A stretch of DNA of 44,105 nt from Desulfobacteraceae bacterium (GTDB lineage: Bacteria; Desulfobacterota; Desulfobacteria; Desulfobacterales; Desulfobacteraceae): assembly GCA_016744295.1 (NCBI GenBank), contig JADGEQ010000053.1, positions 1-44,105 of the forward strand. Direction: 5' to 3'. Made by a program: the position numbers and the translations under genes. The notes below the pieces were generated by a model. The model had not been told where the DNA came from, searched no databases, and saw nothing but the letters and a program-made list of their open reading frames with translations. This document shows positions 34,685 through 42,236 of the stretch, piece by piece; position 1 is the first letter of the stretch, and each line of letters starts with the position of its first letter.

Positions 34685-35356
34685 TTATTTGTGACACTGG
34701 AAACAATAGCCTTGGTGGCCTGTTTCTTGTTTGTGGCACTTTGCGCAGTCATCCATCTTCATACGATCCCAGGAATGTTTTTTAATTCCCCAGATGTTTT
34801 TACCCCAGATATCACGACTGTAACCGGTAATTCTATTTTCTTCATAGGGTTTTGAAGTGGTAGATTCACCAATGGGGCCATGGCATGATTTACAATCCAT
34901 ACCCGCTGCATTAATATGGGCGGCATGGGAGAAAAAGACGCAGTCGGGCTGTTTTGAATAAACAAACCAGGGAACTTCTTTTTCCTTTGCCACATATTCT
35001 TCAGCAAAGATAGCTTCATCTTCGGTCTCTCCCATGGGTTCGTCTGTATGGCATTCCATACAGGACTCTAAATTGGGCATCCCGGAAAATGTGCCGTCTT
35101 CCCTCAGGAAATGACAGGTTTCGCAATCACCGGCTTCTTCGGTATGAAGCACGTGATCAAAGTTAAAAGGTTGCTCTTTTTTAGAATAGAGCAACTTTGG
35201 AAATAGCAGCCAGCCGGACAAAAAGCAGACCAGAAATGCCACCATAAAAAAAATGACACCAAGCCCCAGGCCTTTGTCATCCTTTGGGTCTCCACCAGTG
35301 CCTTCTCCTGCACCCTCCATGGAACCATTTTCAGTTTTGTTTTCTATTTTACTCAT
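34685..35356 (-). CDS. qrcA: menaquinone reductase multiheme cytochrome c QrcA
   Basis: This 223-residue protein has an acidic/Gly-rich cytoplasmic start, one membrane anchor (about residues 32-52), and a periplasmic domain with five CXXCH heme motifs (CETCH, CMECH, CKSCH, CAKCH, CFQCH). Extra histidines in FSHAAH and similar segments provide axial ligands. It is the entry point for electrons from periplasmic cytochrome c3, which carries electrons from hydrogenase or formate dehydrogenase. The Desulfovibrio homologue is described as hexaheme; only five canonical motifs are visible here. It is the first gene of the qrc operon, with a TTGACA-type promoter about 140 bases upstream. Confidence 0.92.
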   Translation of the reverse strand: MSKIENKTENGSMEGAGEGTGGDPKDDKGLGLGVIFFMVAFLVCFLSGWLLFPKLLYSKKEQPFNFDHVLHTEEAGDCETCHFLREDGTFSGMPNLESCMECHTDEPMGETEDEAIFAEEYVAKEKEVPWFVYSKQPDCVFFSHAAHINAAGMDCKSCHGPIGESTTSKPYEENRITGYSRDIWGKNIWGIKKHSWDRMKMDDCAKCHKQETGHQGYCFQCHK

Positions 35357-35491
35357 GAAAACTCCATCAATGTTAAAATGTTGATGTTACTATAACCAGT
35401 TCGTCCGGGCTCAGACCCGAACTTATTTTCTTTGCAGACAGCATTCCATGCAGATCCACAATAACGTCCAAATTTGTCTTAATTCGCGTTA

Positions 35492-35520
35492 TTAATATAA
35501 ATATCTTGTTTCCTTGTCAA
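35492..35520 (-). promoter_or_regulatory. sigma-70-type promoter of qrc operon
   Basis: On the minus strand a perfect TTGACA (35515-35520) is followed by a 17-base spacer and TATTAA (35492-35497). The start site would be near 35485. Confidence 0.6.
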
Positions 35521-35589
35521 GGGAAATTAGGGATAAACAGATGAATCACCACCATTAAGACGGTGACCAGTAAAGGTGGATGCCAACAT

Positions 35590-35630
35590 ACAAAAAAGGC
35601 GTATCTTCGGTTAAAGATACGCCTTTTTGT
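35590..35630 (-). terminator. terminator after ccsA
   Basis: A strong stem (AAAAAGGCGTATCTT with AAGATACGCCTTTTT) has a short loop and U-runs on both strands. It separates the cytochrome-assembly unit from the qrc operon, which reads the same way. Confidence 0.88.
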
Positions 35631-35726
35631 TAACAATTTATAAAATAAAAAGTGTTTTCCAATTCAGCTGCAAACAGATGAGCCTTACAAAAGGTGCCCT
35701 GTTTTTTCAGACTTTTTCAATCTTTT

Positions 35727-36566
35727 TCATCCATAGCTGTGAAGACCTGAAAGCAGGTAGTTAACGCCAAAATAGGTAAAAAGAACGGCTACAAAACCGA
35801 CAATTGAAACAATGGCCAGCTTTGCCCCGTGCCAACCCCTCATCATCCGCAAATGAAGAAAAATTGCATAGACAAACCAGGTGATCAAAGACCAGGTTTC
35901 CTTGGGATCCCAAGACCAGTATTTACCCCAGGCTGAGTTGGCCCATACAGCCCCTGTGATAATCCCAATGGTCAAAAAAAGAAATCCAAACACGATCATC
36001 TGATAGGTCAGTTCATCAATCATCTCCCAGGAGGGCAACCGGGCAAAAACAGAACTGCTTTTTGGATCTCTGGGTTTGAAAAAATAGATAAAGCTAAAGC
36101 CAAAAGCCAGAGCAAACCCGGCATAGCCCAGAAAACATGAAATCACATGGGCTATGAGCCAATTGCTTTTCAGGGCGGGAATCAAAGGACTTATCTTGGA
36201 ACCCACGTTGGGATCAAAGGAGGCATAGGCAATGGCCAGAAAAATCAGGGGAGAGGCAAAAACCCCTATGCTGCGTTCCTTGTATTTGTATTCAACAAAA
36301 ATATACAAAACGGCCACGGTCCAGGAAAAAAAGACCAGGGATTCATACATGTTGGAAAAGGGTGCATGGCCGTATCCCATTTGATAGGATTCCACCCATC
36401 GCAGGATGATTCCGGTTGTATTGCCGATAAACCCGAGAACAATAACCCAGAACCCCACACGGGCCAGCACCTGTTTTTTGAAAGAAAAGGACCCGATATA
36501 AAAAACCGATGCCAGGGCATAAACAAATGTTGTTGTTGATAATATAAGCGAGCTGTTCATGGGCAT
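35727..36566 (-). CDS. ccsA: cytochrome c biogenesis protein CcsA/ResC (System II heme handler)
   Basis: This 279-residue protein has about eight membrane spans and the tryptophan-rich WANSAWGKYWSWDPKETWSLITWFVYA motif region (key residues WAxxAWGxYWxWDPKE). That motif defines heme-handling proteins of the CcsA/CcmC/CcmF group. Conserved histidines flank it. With ResB it forms the System II synthase that attaches heme to CXXCH proteins outside the membrane. Its ATG overlaps the resB stop (TAATG), so the two are coupled; Met3 is an alternative start. The nearby multiheme QrcA is a natural client. Confidence 0.93.
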   Translation of the reverse strand: MPMNSSLILSTTTFVYALASVFYIGSFSFKKQVLARVGFWVIVLGFIGNTTGIILRWVESYQMGYGHAPFSNMYESLVFFSWTVAVLYIFVEYKYKERSIGVFASPLIFLAIAYASFDPNVGSKISPLIPALKSNWLIAHVISCFLGYAGFALAFGFSFIYFFKPRDPKSSSVFARLPSWEMIDELTYQMIVFGFLFLTIGIITGAVWANSAWGKYWSWDPKETWSLITWFVYAIFLHLRMMRGWHGAKLAIVSIVGFVAVLFTYFGVNYLLSGLHSYG

Positions 36567-38008
36567 TATTTATCCTTTAATATGGTTACAAATTTCTTTA
36601 TTTTAAGCATCATGCCATAGCTGTTCCGGTTGGATTTGCCTGAGACCAAAACCTTTGTTGTATTCTGGTCTGATCTTTCCAACTCTATAAAATAGGATTG
36701 GTGAGAAACAAAAAAGGTAATCCAGCACCCCAGAATCATCAGAATAAAACCGGCATATACGTACCAGATACCCGGATCCTTTGTAACCTGAAGACCTGTA
36801 TAATACCGCTGATCAAATTCTTTTACAACAAAGGTGAACTGCCCCTTTCTCATTTTGTCAAAGGTGGGAAATTTAGTGGGAAGGGGTATTTGAAATCCTT
36901 CCTGGCCTTTTAAGGTCACTTTTCCGAAAAAGGCTTGTCCCAGGTTATGCTCCCGGAACTTAAAATTGGGCAAAACGCCTTCGAATTTAAATACGCCTGC
37001 CTCCCCTGGCAGTTGGATCTCCTCTCCCACGGTAAGACGCTTTGTGATATTCGACTGGGTTGTATTATCCGTCACCTCAAAAACGGCATTGTCCGGGGCA
37101 GCCGTACCATAGGAAGACTGAAAAATATTGATCCCTTTATATCGTAGGGGTTGATTCACCCGGATATCCTTGGTGAAACTTGCCTTTCCATTTTCAATGA
37201 TGGTCAGGTTGGAGCGAAATTCATCCGGGGCGCCTGTGTCATAAAACCGAACCTCAAACTCATTGCATTGGATGGAAAAGGGAAGTTTAAGGGGTGCTCT
37301 TGATTTGCTGGTAAAAATCGTGTCTGCCGTGGCGCCTTCGTCCAGTTGCAGGTTTGCCTTAAAACCGAAAACACCACCGATTAATGCCCCGACCACCAGC
37401 AAGATAATACTGGCATGTACCACATAAACCCCCATGCGGGTCCACCGCCCTTTTTCAGCATACATGACACAGCCATTTTCGGTTTCCTCGTAGAGAACCT
37501 TGCCCACCTTTTGGGATAAGATGGCCTTAAACTCGCTTGCCAGGGTATTAAACGGTTTGCCGGAGTTAAAGGTTTCCCTGTTTTTAAGTTTTCTGAACCG
37601 ATCGGAATTAAAGGTAACTTTTCCCGGAAAAATGATTTTCCAGGTCAAAGAGAGTCTTTCAATGGAGCAGACGATAATGTTAAGACACAAGAGCAACAAT
37701 AACAAAAGAAACCACCAGGCGTGGTACATATCGTCAAGTTTCAACACTTTAATCAGGTTGTAAAACCCTTTTCCATAGAGATTTACATATTGCGCAGGAG
37801 AGCCGTTCTGGAGAACAACAGTACCGATGATGGAGGTGGTAGCCAAAAGGACCAGTGTGTAAACCGTTAATTTGACCGAACAAAAAAACAACCATATTTG
37901 GTTGGGTATACTTTCTTTTTTTTTCAATTTTTTTTCTTCCACTAAAAAATTATTTTTTGGGGCCAAGCTGCTGTTCCAATAAAGCAATAACATTTGAGGT
38001 ATGGTCAA
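36566..38008 (-). CDS. resB: cytochrome c biogenesis protein ResB (System II)
   Basis: This protein of up to 480 residues has the ResB plan: three spans near the N-terminus (about residues 50-75, 95-115 and 205-225), a large extracytoplasmic domain, and a final span near residue 425. It partners CcsA in heme delivery to apocytochromes. The start is uncertain. The longest frame begins with TTG at 38008 inside the recD end; ATG at 37993 and GTG at 37942 are alternatives, and the last would just overlap the recD stop. None has a strong ribosome site, so translation is probably coupled to recD. Confidence 0.88.
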   Translation of the reverse strand: MTIPQMLLLYWNSSLAPKNNFLVEEKKLKKKESIPNQIWLFFCSVKLTVYTLVLLATTSIIGTVVLQNGSPAQYVNLYGKGFYNLIKVLKLDDMYHAWWFLLLLLLLCLNIIVCSIERLSLTWKIIFPGKVTFNSDRFRKLKNRETFNSGKPFNTLASEFKAILSQKVGKVLYEETENGCVMYAEKGRWTRMGVYVVHASIILLVVGALIGGVFGFKANLQLDEGATADTIFTSKSRAPLKLPFSIQCNEFEVRFYDTGAPDEFRSNLTIIENGKASFTKDIRVNQPLRYKGINIFQSSYGTAAPDNAVFEVTDNTTQSNITKRLTVGEEIQLPGEAGVFKFEGVLPNFKFREHNLGQAFFGKVTLKGQEGFQIPLPTKFPTFDKMRKGQFTFVVKEFDQRYYTGLQVTKDPGIWYVYAGFILMILGCWITFFVSHQSYFIELERSDQNTTKVLVSGKSNRNSYGMMLKIKKFVTILKDK

Positions 38009-39716
38009 GGGTCAGTGACATGGCCTCCTTTATAACATCAAGACGGCCCACAATGGTCACCTTTTTTTTGGCCCTCGTAACCCCTGTATACAGCAGTTGC
38101 CGCGTGACAATGGGGGACAGTTTATCTGGAATAATAATCAAAACCGAATCAAATTCCGATCCCTGGCTTTTATGAATTGTCACGGCAAAGGCAGTCCCAT
38201 GGGCCGGAAGATCCATATACCGGTATTGCCGGATATTACCCTTGGAATCTTTAAATCCTGCCTTGATAACCCTGTTCTCTTCATGAACAATCCCTGTGTC
38301 ACCATTAAAAAGTCCCCTGTGATAATCATTTGCACTGATCATCACAATTTTTTTAAAAAATTGCCCTGTTATATCAAAATTAGATTGGGACCGCAAAATC
38401 TTTTCGCAAAGATGATTAATTTGTAATGTTCCTGCCTCGCCTCTATTGTGGGCACAAAGAATTCTAAAATTATCCAGAGTATCCAACCCGTTCAAAAGGC
38501 TTGTCTGCTCTGCCAATGGCAAATATCCTTCAATGATATATGCTTCAATGATCTCATCAAGGCGGCCACTTTTTCCGGGATCTTTAAACACAATATCCGG
38601 ATAAAATGAACCTGATAAAAGGCTTTCCATTGCAGGGACATCATTTTGGTTAATGGTCCGGGCCAGATTTTCAATCCCTGTTTTCCCCCTGGACCTGAAG
38701 TTATACTCCAGAAAGACCCGGTTGGAACCAAGCCCTTTTACCTGACAGATATCATTAAAAACAGCCCCAGCCTGAACCGGTGACAACTGGTTTTTATCCC
38801 CCAGCAAAATCAGTTTTGCCTCAATTGGAATGGCCTCTAAAAGCCTTGTCATTAATGCAATATCAATCATGGATGCTTCATCCACAATCACCACATCCAC
38901 GTTTAAGGGATTCTCCCTTGTGTACAAAAAACCGGGTTTCCCTTTTAATGGTTTTAGCACCGAATGAATGGTGCGCCCGTCGGCAAGTCTTGCAGCTGCC
39001 TTTCCTGTTGGAGCCACACAAATTATTCTTGGAAAAGGGGATCCATTTACTGTGGAAAATTGATTCAGAAGTTTCTTAATCATTGTTGTGATATGGGTTT
39101 TCCCTGTACCGGGACCGCCGGAAATCACCACAATTTTTTGAGCAAGTGCTTTTTTTACCGCTTCTTTTTGTTTTTTCACCTGTTCCAAATTCTGTCCTGA
39201 AAAAAGAGAATCCAGATGGTTACGGACAAAGGTTTCATCCATTGGCGTGACTGATGATGCCATTCGGCAACATAAATTATTCACCAGCCGTTTTTGAAAA
39301 TCATAATACCGGGACAGATACAATTTTCCGGATAGATCCAAAACCAGGGGAAAAGATTTTTCCAAAGAGTTCTTGCCAGACCTTTCATCGCCTATCCGCT
39401 CTTTGATAATTTTATGTTCCGACTCCTTACCCACTAGGGCAGCCTTGGCCATGGCATTCTCCCATTCTTCAAAATCAGGAAAACAGACAAAGGCGTCTTG
39501 CTCAAAAATATCGATACGGGTTCCAGCCTTTTTTTTCAAATCCAAACAGATATGACCGTCTGCCAGTACCTTTGACACCAGAGCGCAGGAGGCCAGAACC
39601 AAAGCGCTTGTTTCATGAAATGAATCGCCCATGGTTTTTGCAAAATAATAATCCAGGTGGGAAACCAATTGGAGTGCATGTAAGGTGGAAAGATCAAGTT
39701 TTAATTGCCGTGTCAT
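37950..39716 (-). CDS. RecD-type helicase (exodeoxyribonuclease V alpha-like)
   Basis: This 588-residue superfamily 1 helicase has the Walker A motif ISGGPGTGKTHIT, motif II VIVDEASMID, motif III LLGDKNQLSPVQAG and the C-terminal AVTIHKSQGSEFD motif. These match RecD, the 5'-3' motor of RecBCD. The N-terminal domain (about residues 1-190) is RecD-like and lacks the longer extension of RecD2. I start at ATG 39716; 16 further upstream codons would need a TTG start without a ribosome site. RecB and RecC are not in the window. The 3' end overlaps the resB frame. Confidence 0.87.
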   Translation of the reverse strand: MTRQLKLDLSTLHALQLVSHLDYYFAKTMGDSFHETSALVLASCALVSKVLADGHICLDLKKKAGTRIDIFEQDAFVCFPDFEEWENAMAKAALVGKESEHKIIKERIGDERSGKNSLEKSFPLVLDLSGKLYLSRYYDFQKRLVNNLCCRMASSVTPMDETFVRNHLDSLFSGQNLEQVKKQKEAVKKALAQKIVVISGGPGTGKTHITTMIKKLLNQFSTVNGSPFPRIICVAPTGKAAARLADGRTIHSVLKPLKGKPGFLYTRENPLNVDVVIVDEASMIDIALMTRLLEAIPIEAKLILLGDKNQLSPVQAGAVFNDICQVKGLGSNRVFLEYNFRSRGKTGIENLARTINQNDVPAMESLLSGSFYPDIVFKDPGKSGRLDEIIEAYIIEGYLPLAEQTSLLNGLDTLDNFRILCAHNRGEAGTLQINHLCEKILRSQSNFDITGQFFKKIVMISANDYHRGLFNGDTGIVHEENRVIKAGFKDSKGNIRQYRYMDLPAHGTAFAVTIHKSQGSEFDSVLIIIPDKLSPIVTRQLLYTGVTRAKKKVTIVGRLDVIKEAMSLTLDHTSNVIALLEQQLGPKK

Positions 39717-39849
39717 ATCCGTATGTCCCTGATGGTAAAATCCTAGACGTTTGTACCAGTTCAAATTGGCTTCATTCTATTATTGCTGGATTGATATCAC
39801 CTGAAACTGCCACAAGAACAATCTTCCCTACACCCATCAAACGACCACG

Positions 39850-40152
39850 TCAAACAACAATGTGATCACTAACATCAGCGAATTTTCTTTCTTGGGATAT
39901 ATTTCTCCGGTCTCGTATTTTCCGGCGGTTACGCTCAAAAGACAGACTGACGATAACCCCGTCCCTTAAACTTTTCCTTCTGTCATAGGCGGATTTTCGT
40001 CTGTTTTTTTTCAGCTTTCTGGTAATAGCCTTGTTTCTCCTTGAAAATCCCCGTATCCCATATAGGGAATTGATTGATTCGTTTCGGACAGGTAATATTT
40101 TATAGTCAAATACCATGGCATTCTCCAAGCGATTGAGGGTATCTGCGTTCAC
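39850..40152 (-). CDS. Arg/Lys-rich small protein, unknown function
   Basis: This protein of up to 100 residues has a highly basic centre made of repeated RR/RK groups (KKNRRKSAYDRRKS, then RNRRKIRDRRN) around a short hydrophobic strand (DGVIVSLSFE). No membrane span or known motif is seen; the charge suggests binding to nucleic acid or another acidic partner. The longer start is GTG at 40152. An ATG at 40116 has a better GGAG ribosome site and would give 88 residues. It lies 45 bases after the hemerythrin gene, probably in the same operon. Confidence 0.55.
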   Translation of the reverse strand: MNADTLNRLENAMVFDYKILPVRNESINSLYGIRGFSRRNKAITRKLKKNRRKSAYDRRKSLRDGVIVSLSFERNRRKIRDRRNISQERKFADVSDHIVV

Positions 40153-40197
40153 CCGCAGAATGCCTATGGTATCGTCAATTGTGATATATGCCTTTAA

Positions 40198-40632
40198 TTA
40201 TTTTTTACTTCTATCATCAATAAACTTGTGAATTCTCAAGAAGGGAATATAGAGAGCGTCATTTGTCTCGATATGATCGATGAGCCAATCTCTCAACTCC
40301 AGTATTGCCTCAAGCGTCAAATTGTTGTCATCTTCAGCTATCTCTCTTCGCAGACTGATGGAACTTCTGATGAATTGACGATGGGCCTTGGTATGGCTGT
40401 CAAAATCAGGATATCCTCTTTTCTTCAAAATTTTTTCTTCCCTGGAAAAATAAAGTTTACTATAGTCATTGAGATCCGTAATCATATTGGCAAATGTCTT
40501 GGCATCTGTGCCACTTATCTTCATATCAATAAGTTGGTTAAACATCTCCAGAATCTTTTTCTGGAAATCATCGATTTCCTCAATATCCACACTATATTTG
40601 GGGTCCCATTCTATCTTCTGTGTATCTGTCAT
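40198..40632 (-). CDS. hemerythrin-like protein lacking two iron-ligand histidines
   Basis: This 144-residue protein follows the bacteriohemerythrin pattern. Of the seven di-iron ligands, His80, His84, His120, Glu65 and Asp125 are present. The first histidine (EIDxQH) is Gln24 in EIDDFQKK, and the second (HFxxEE) is Tyr61 in YFSREE. In hemerythrins these two histidines serve the same iron, while the other three serve the second iron. The protein may therefore bind a single iron or none, and classic O2 carriage is doubtful. No signal peptide is present. It lies in the hemL-mpl operon after the 60-residue membrane protein, 18 bases away. Confidence 0.85.
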   Translation of the reverse strand: MTDTQKIEWDPKYSVDIEEIDDFQKKILEMFNQLIDMKISGTDAKTFANMITDLNDYSKLYFSREEKILKKRGYPDFDSHTKAHRQFIRSSISLRREIAEDDNNLTLEAILELRDWLIDHIETNDALYIPFLRIHKFIDDRSKK

Positions 40633-40650
40633 TTTTATCTCCTTTAACTA

Positions 40651-40833
40651 TTATTTCTTTTTACCTATCCATAGGGTTCCCAAAACAGCTATGGAAATTA
40701 TCACAGCTGTGACAACAGTAAATACCAATCCATTATTTCCATATCGCGGGTAAATCACAAAAGGAACCAAGTACATATACAAAAACATGTGAAAGATCCC
40801 AATACCGACAATCCGGATCCATGCATTTTTCAT
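40651..40833 (-). CDS. 60-residue membrane protein coupled to mpl
   Basis: This small protein has two hydrophobic spans (about residues 8-27 and 35-55) joined by a short loop (YPRYGNNG) and ends in KKK. Its ATG overlaps the mpl stop codon by four bases (ATGA), strong evidence that it is translated. I recognise no family. The basic tail suggests that the C-terminus is cytoplasmic. Confidence 0.65.
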   Translation of the reverse strand: MKNAWIRIVGIGIFHMFLYMYLVPFVIYPRYGNNGLVFTVVTAVIISIAVLGTLWIGKKK

Positions 40834-42236
40834 TCAAGCCTCGCAAGAAGCCTGGCATGAATATTATCAAACCCTCCGTTTGACATAATCAAAACAAGGT
40901 CATTTTCTCTCAACTCAGGAATCAGATAATCAAGCACATGGTCCGGTGTCTCAAAATGATATGCATCCCCTCCCCTTTCGTTAATATCAGCCACCAATTG
41001 CTCCGGGGAAAACCGCTGGCTCATTGGGATATCTTTCTTTACACAGGGGGTACAAATCAACGCCTGATCTGCACCCGCAAAGGATTCTGGATAGGTTTGC
41101 TGAAAAAAATGTCGCATACTGGTATTGGTTCTGGGTTCAAACACGGCAATAACCCTGCCCTTTTCATAAAACGGTTTTACCGCTGCTATGGTTTCCCTTA
41201 CCGCGGATGGGTGATGGGCAAAATCATCCATAACAGTTATACCCCGCCTAATTCCACGGATTTCCTGGCGCCGTTTTACCCCGGAAAAAGTGGCAAGGGC
41301 TTTTTGCACAATTGCATCGGAAATACCCAGTTTTTTTGCCACGGCAACACAGGCCAGGGCATTCATCAGGTTATGCCGGCCCACAAGAGATGTTTCAATG
41401 GTAAATGCCCTAGTCGGCCCCAGAATACTGGCCATTGTCCTGCCTGCTTTTTGGGTATGATCGGAAAAAGACCATTCCCCGCCCTGACCGTATCTTTCAA
41501 CCCTTGCAGCAAACCCTTCAAGAATCTGGTTCAAATTTTCATCTTCCATACAAGCAATAATATGGCTGGTCGGCTCTATTTTTCGAACAAAATTAGAAAA
41601 TATTTCCCTGATATGATCAATGTCTCTGAAAATATCAGCATGGTCAAACTCCACCCCGGTCATGATGGTGATATAGGGGTCATAGTGCATGAACTTAGGG
41701 CCTTTATCAAAAAAAGCGGTATCATATTCATCCCCTTCAATGACCATATAATCACCGGAACCGATTTGAAAACTGGAATTAAAATCCCTTAAGATACCCC
41801 CAACCAGAAAAGATGGGGATAGCCCCGCTGTTTCAAGCAAGTGCGCCATTATGGATGAGGTGGTAGTCTTGCCGTGGGTGCCGGTGACAAGAATGATCTT
41901 CTTTCCCTTGGCAATAAACCTGTTCACGGCCTGGGGCATGGACAGGTAGGGGATCTTTTTGTCAAGCACGGCTTTTGCTTCACAATTTTCCCGGGTAACA
42001 GCATTGCCGATGATAACAAGATCCGGTTTATGGGCCAGATTTCCTGGGTCAAACCCTGAAAAAAGCCTGACCCCTTTTTCAGCCAGAAAATCGCTCATGG
42101 GCGGATAAACATTCTGATCCGATCCAGTCACCCCATACCCCATCTCCTTTAGAATGCAGGCAAGGGTTCCCATACCGGTTCCACAGGCAGCAACCAGGTG
42201 GATCGTTTCTATCTGATCTGTTTCCATCATCTCCAT
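40830..42236 (-). CDS. mpl: UDP-N-acetylmuramate:L-Ala-gamma-D-Glu-meso-DAP ligase
   Basis: This 468-residue Mur ligase-family enzyme opens with IHLVAACGTGMGTLACILKE, continues with the ATP loop GTHGKTTTSSIMAHLL, the EGDEYDTAFFDKGPKF segment typical of Mpl, and a C-terminal DDFAHHPSAVRETI. Mpl reattaches the recycled tripeptide L-Ala-D-Glu-mDAP to UDP-MurNAc, saving cell-wall material. The EGDEYDTA segment separates it from MurC. Its ATG overlaps the hemL stop (TAATG). Together with the NamZ-like enzyme and MurU-AmgK fusion elsewhere in this window it points to active peptidoglycan recycling. Confidence 0.9.
   Translation of the reverse strand: MEMMETDQIETIHLVAACGTGMGTLACILKEMGYGVTGSDQNVYPPMSDFLAEKGVRLFSGFDPGNLAHKPDLVIIGNAVTRENCEAKAVLDKKIPYLSMPQAVNRFIAKGKKIILVTGTHGKTTTSSIMAHLLETAGLSPSFLVGGILRDFNSSFQIGSGDYMVIEGDEYDTAFFDKGPKFMHYDPYITIMTGVEFDHADIFRDIDHIREIFSNFVRKIEPTSHIIACMEDENLNQILEGFAARVERYGQGGEWSFSDHTQKAGRTMASILGPTRAFTIETSLVGRHNLMNALACVAVAKKLGISDAIVQKALATFSGVKRRQEIRGIRRGITVMDDFAHHPSAVRETIAAVKPFYEKGRVIAVFEPRTNTSMRHFFQQTYPESFAGADQALICTPCVKKDIPMSQRFSPEQLVADINERGGDAYHFETPDHVLDYLIPELRENDLVLIMSNGGFDNIHARLLARLE

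Larger units (their letters stand above)
35357..35726. promoter_or_regulatory. qrc leader/promoter and ccsA trailer region
   Basis: This 370-base gap holds, from right to left, the AT-rich ccsA trailer, the ccsA terminator, the qrc promoter and a leader of about 130 bases. The leader contains an imperfect hairpin (GTTCG-TCC-GGG pairing with CCCGAAC, 35398-35421). No coding frame with a ribosome site is visible. Confidence 0.55.

Noticed and set aside
39772..39837. 21-residue leftward frame (MGVGKIVLVAVSG...) between recD and the basic protein
   Set aside because: No ribosome site, very short, and no recognisable feature; the gap is only about 130 bases.
40830..42236. MurC instead of Mpl
   Set aside because: The EGDEYDTAFFDKGPKF segment and overall order fit Mpl, and the gene is not in a division/cell-wall cluster where murC would be expected.
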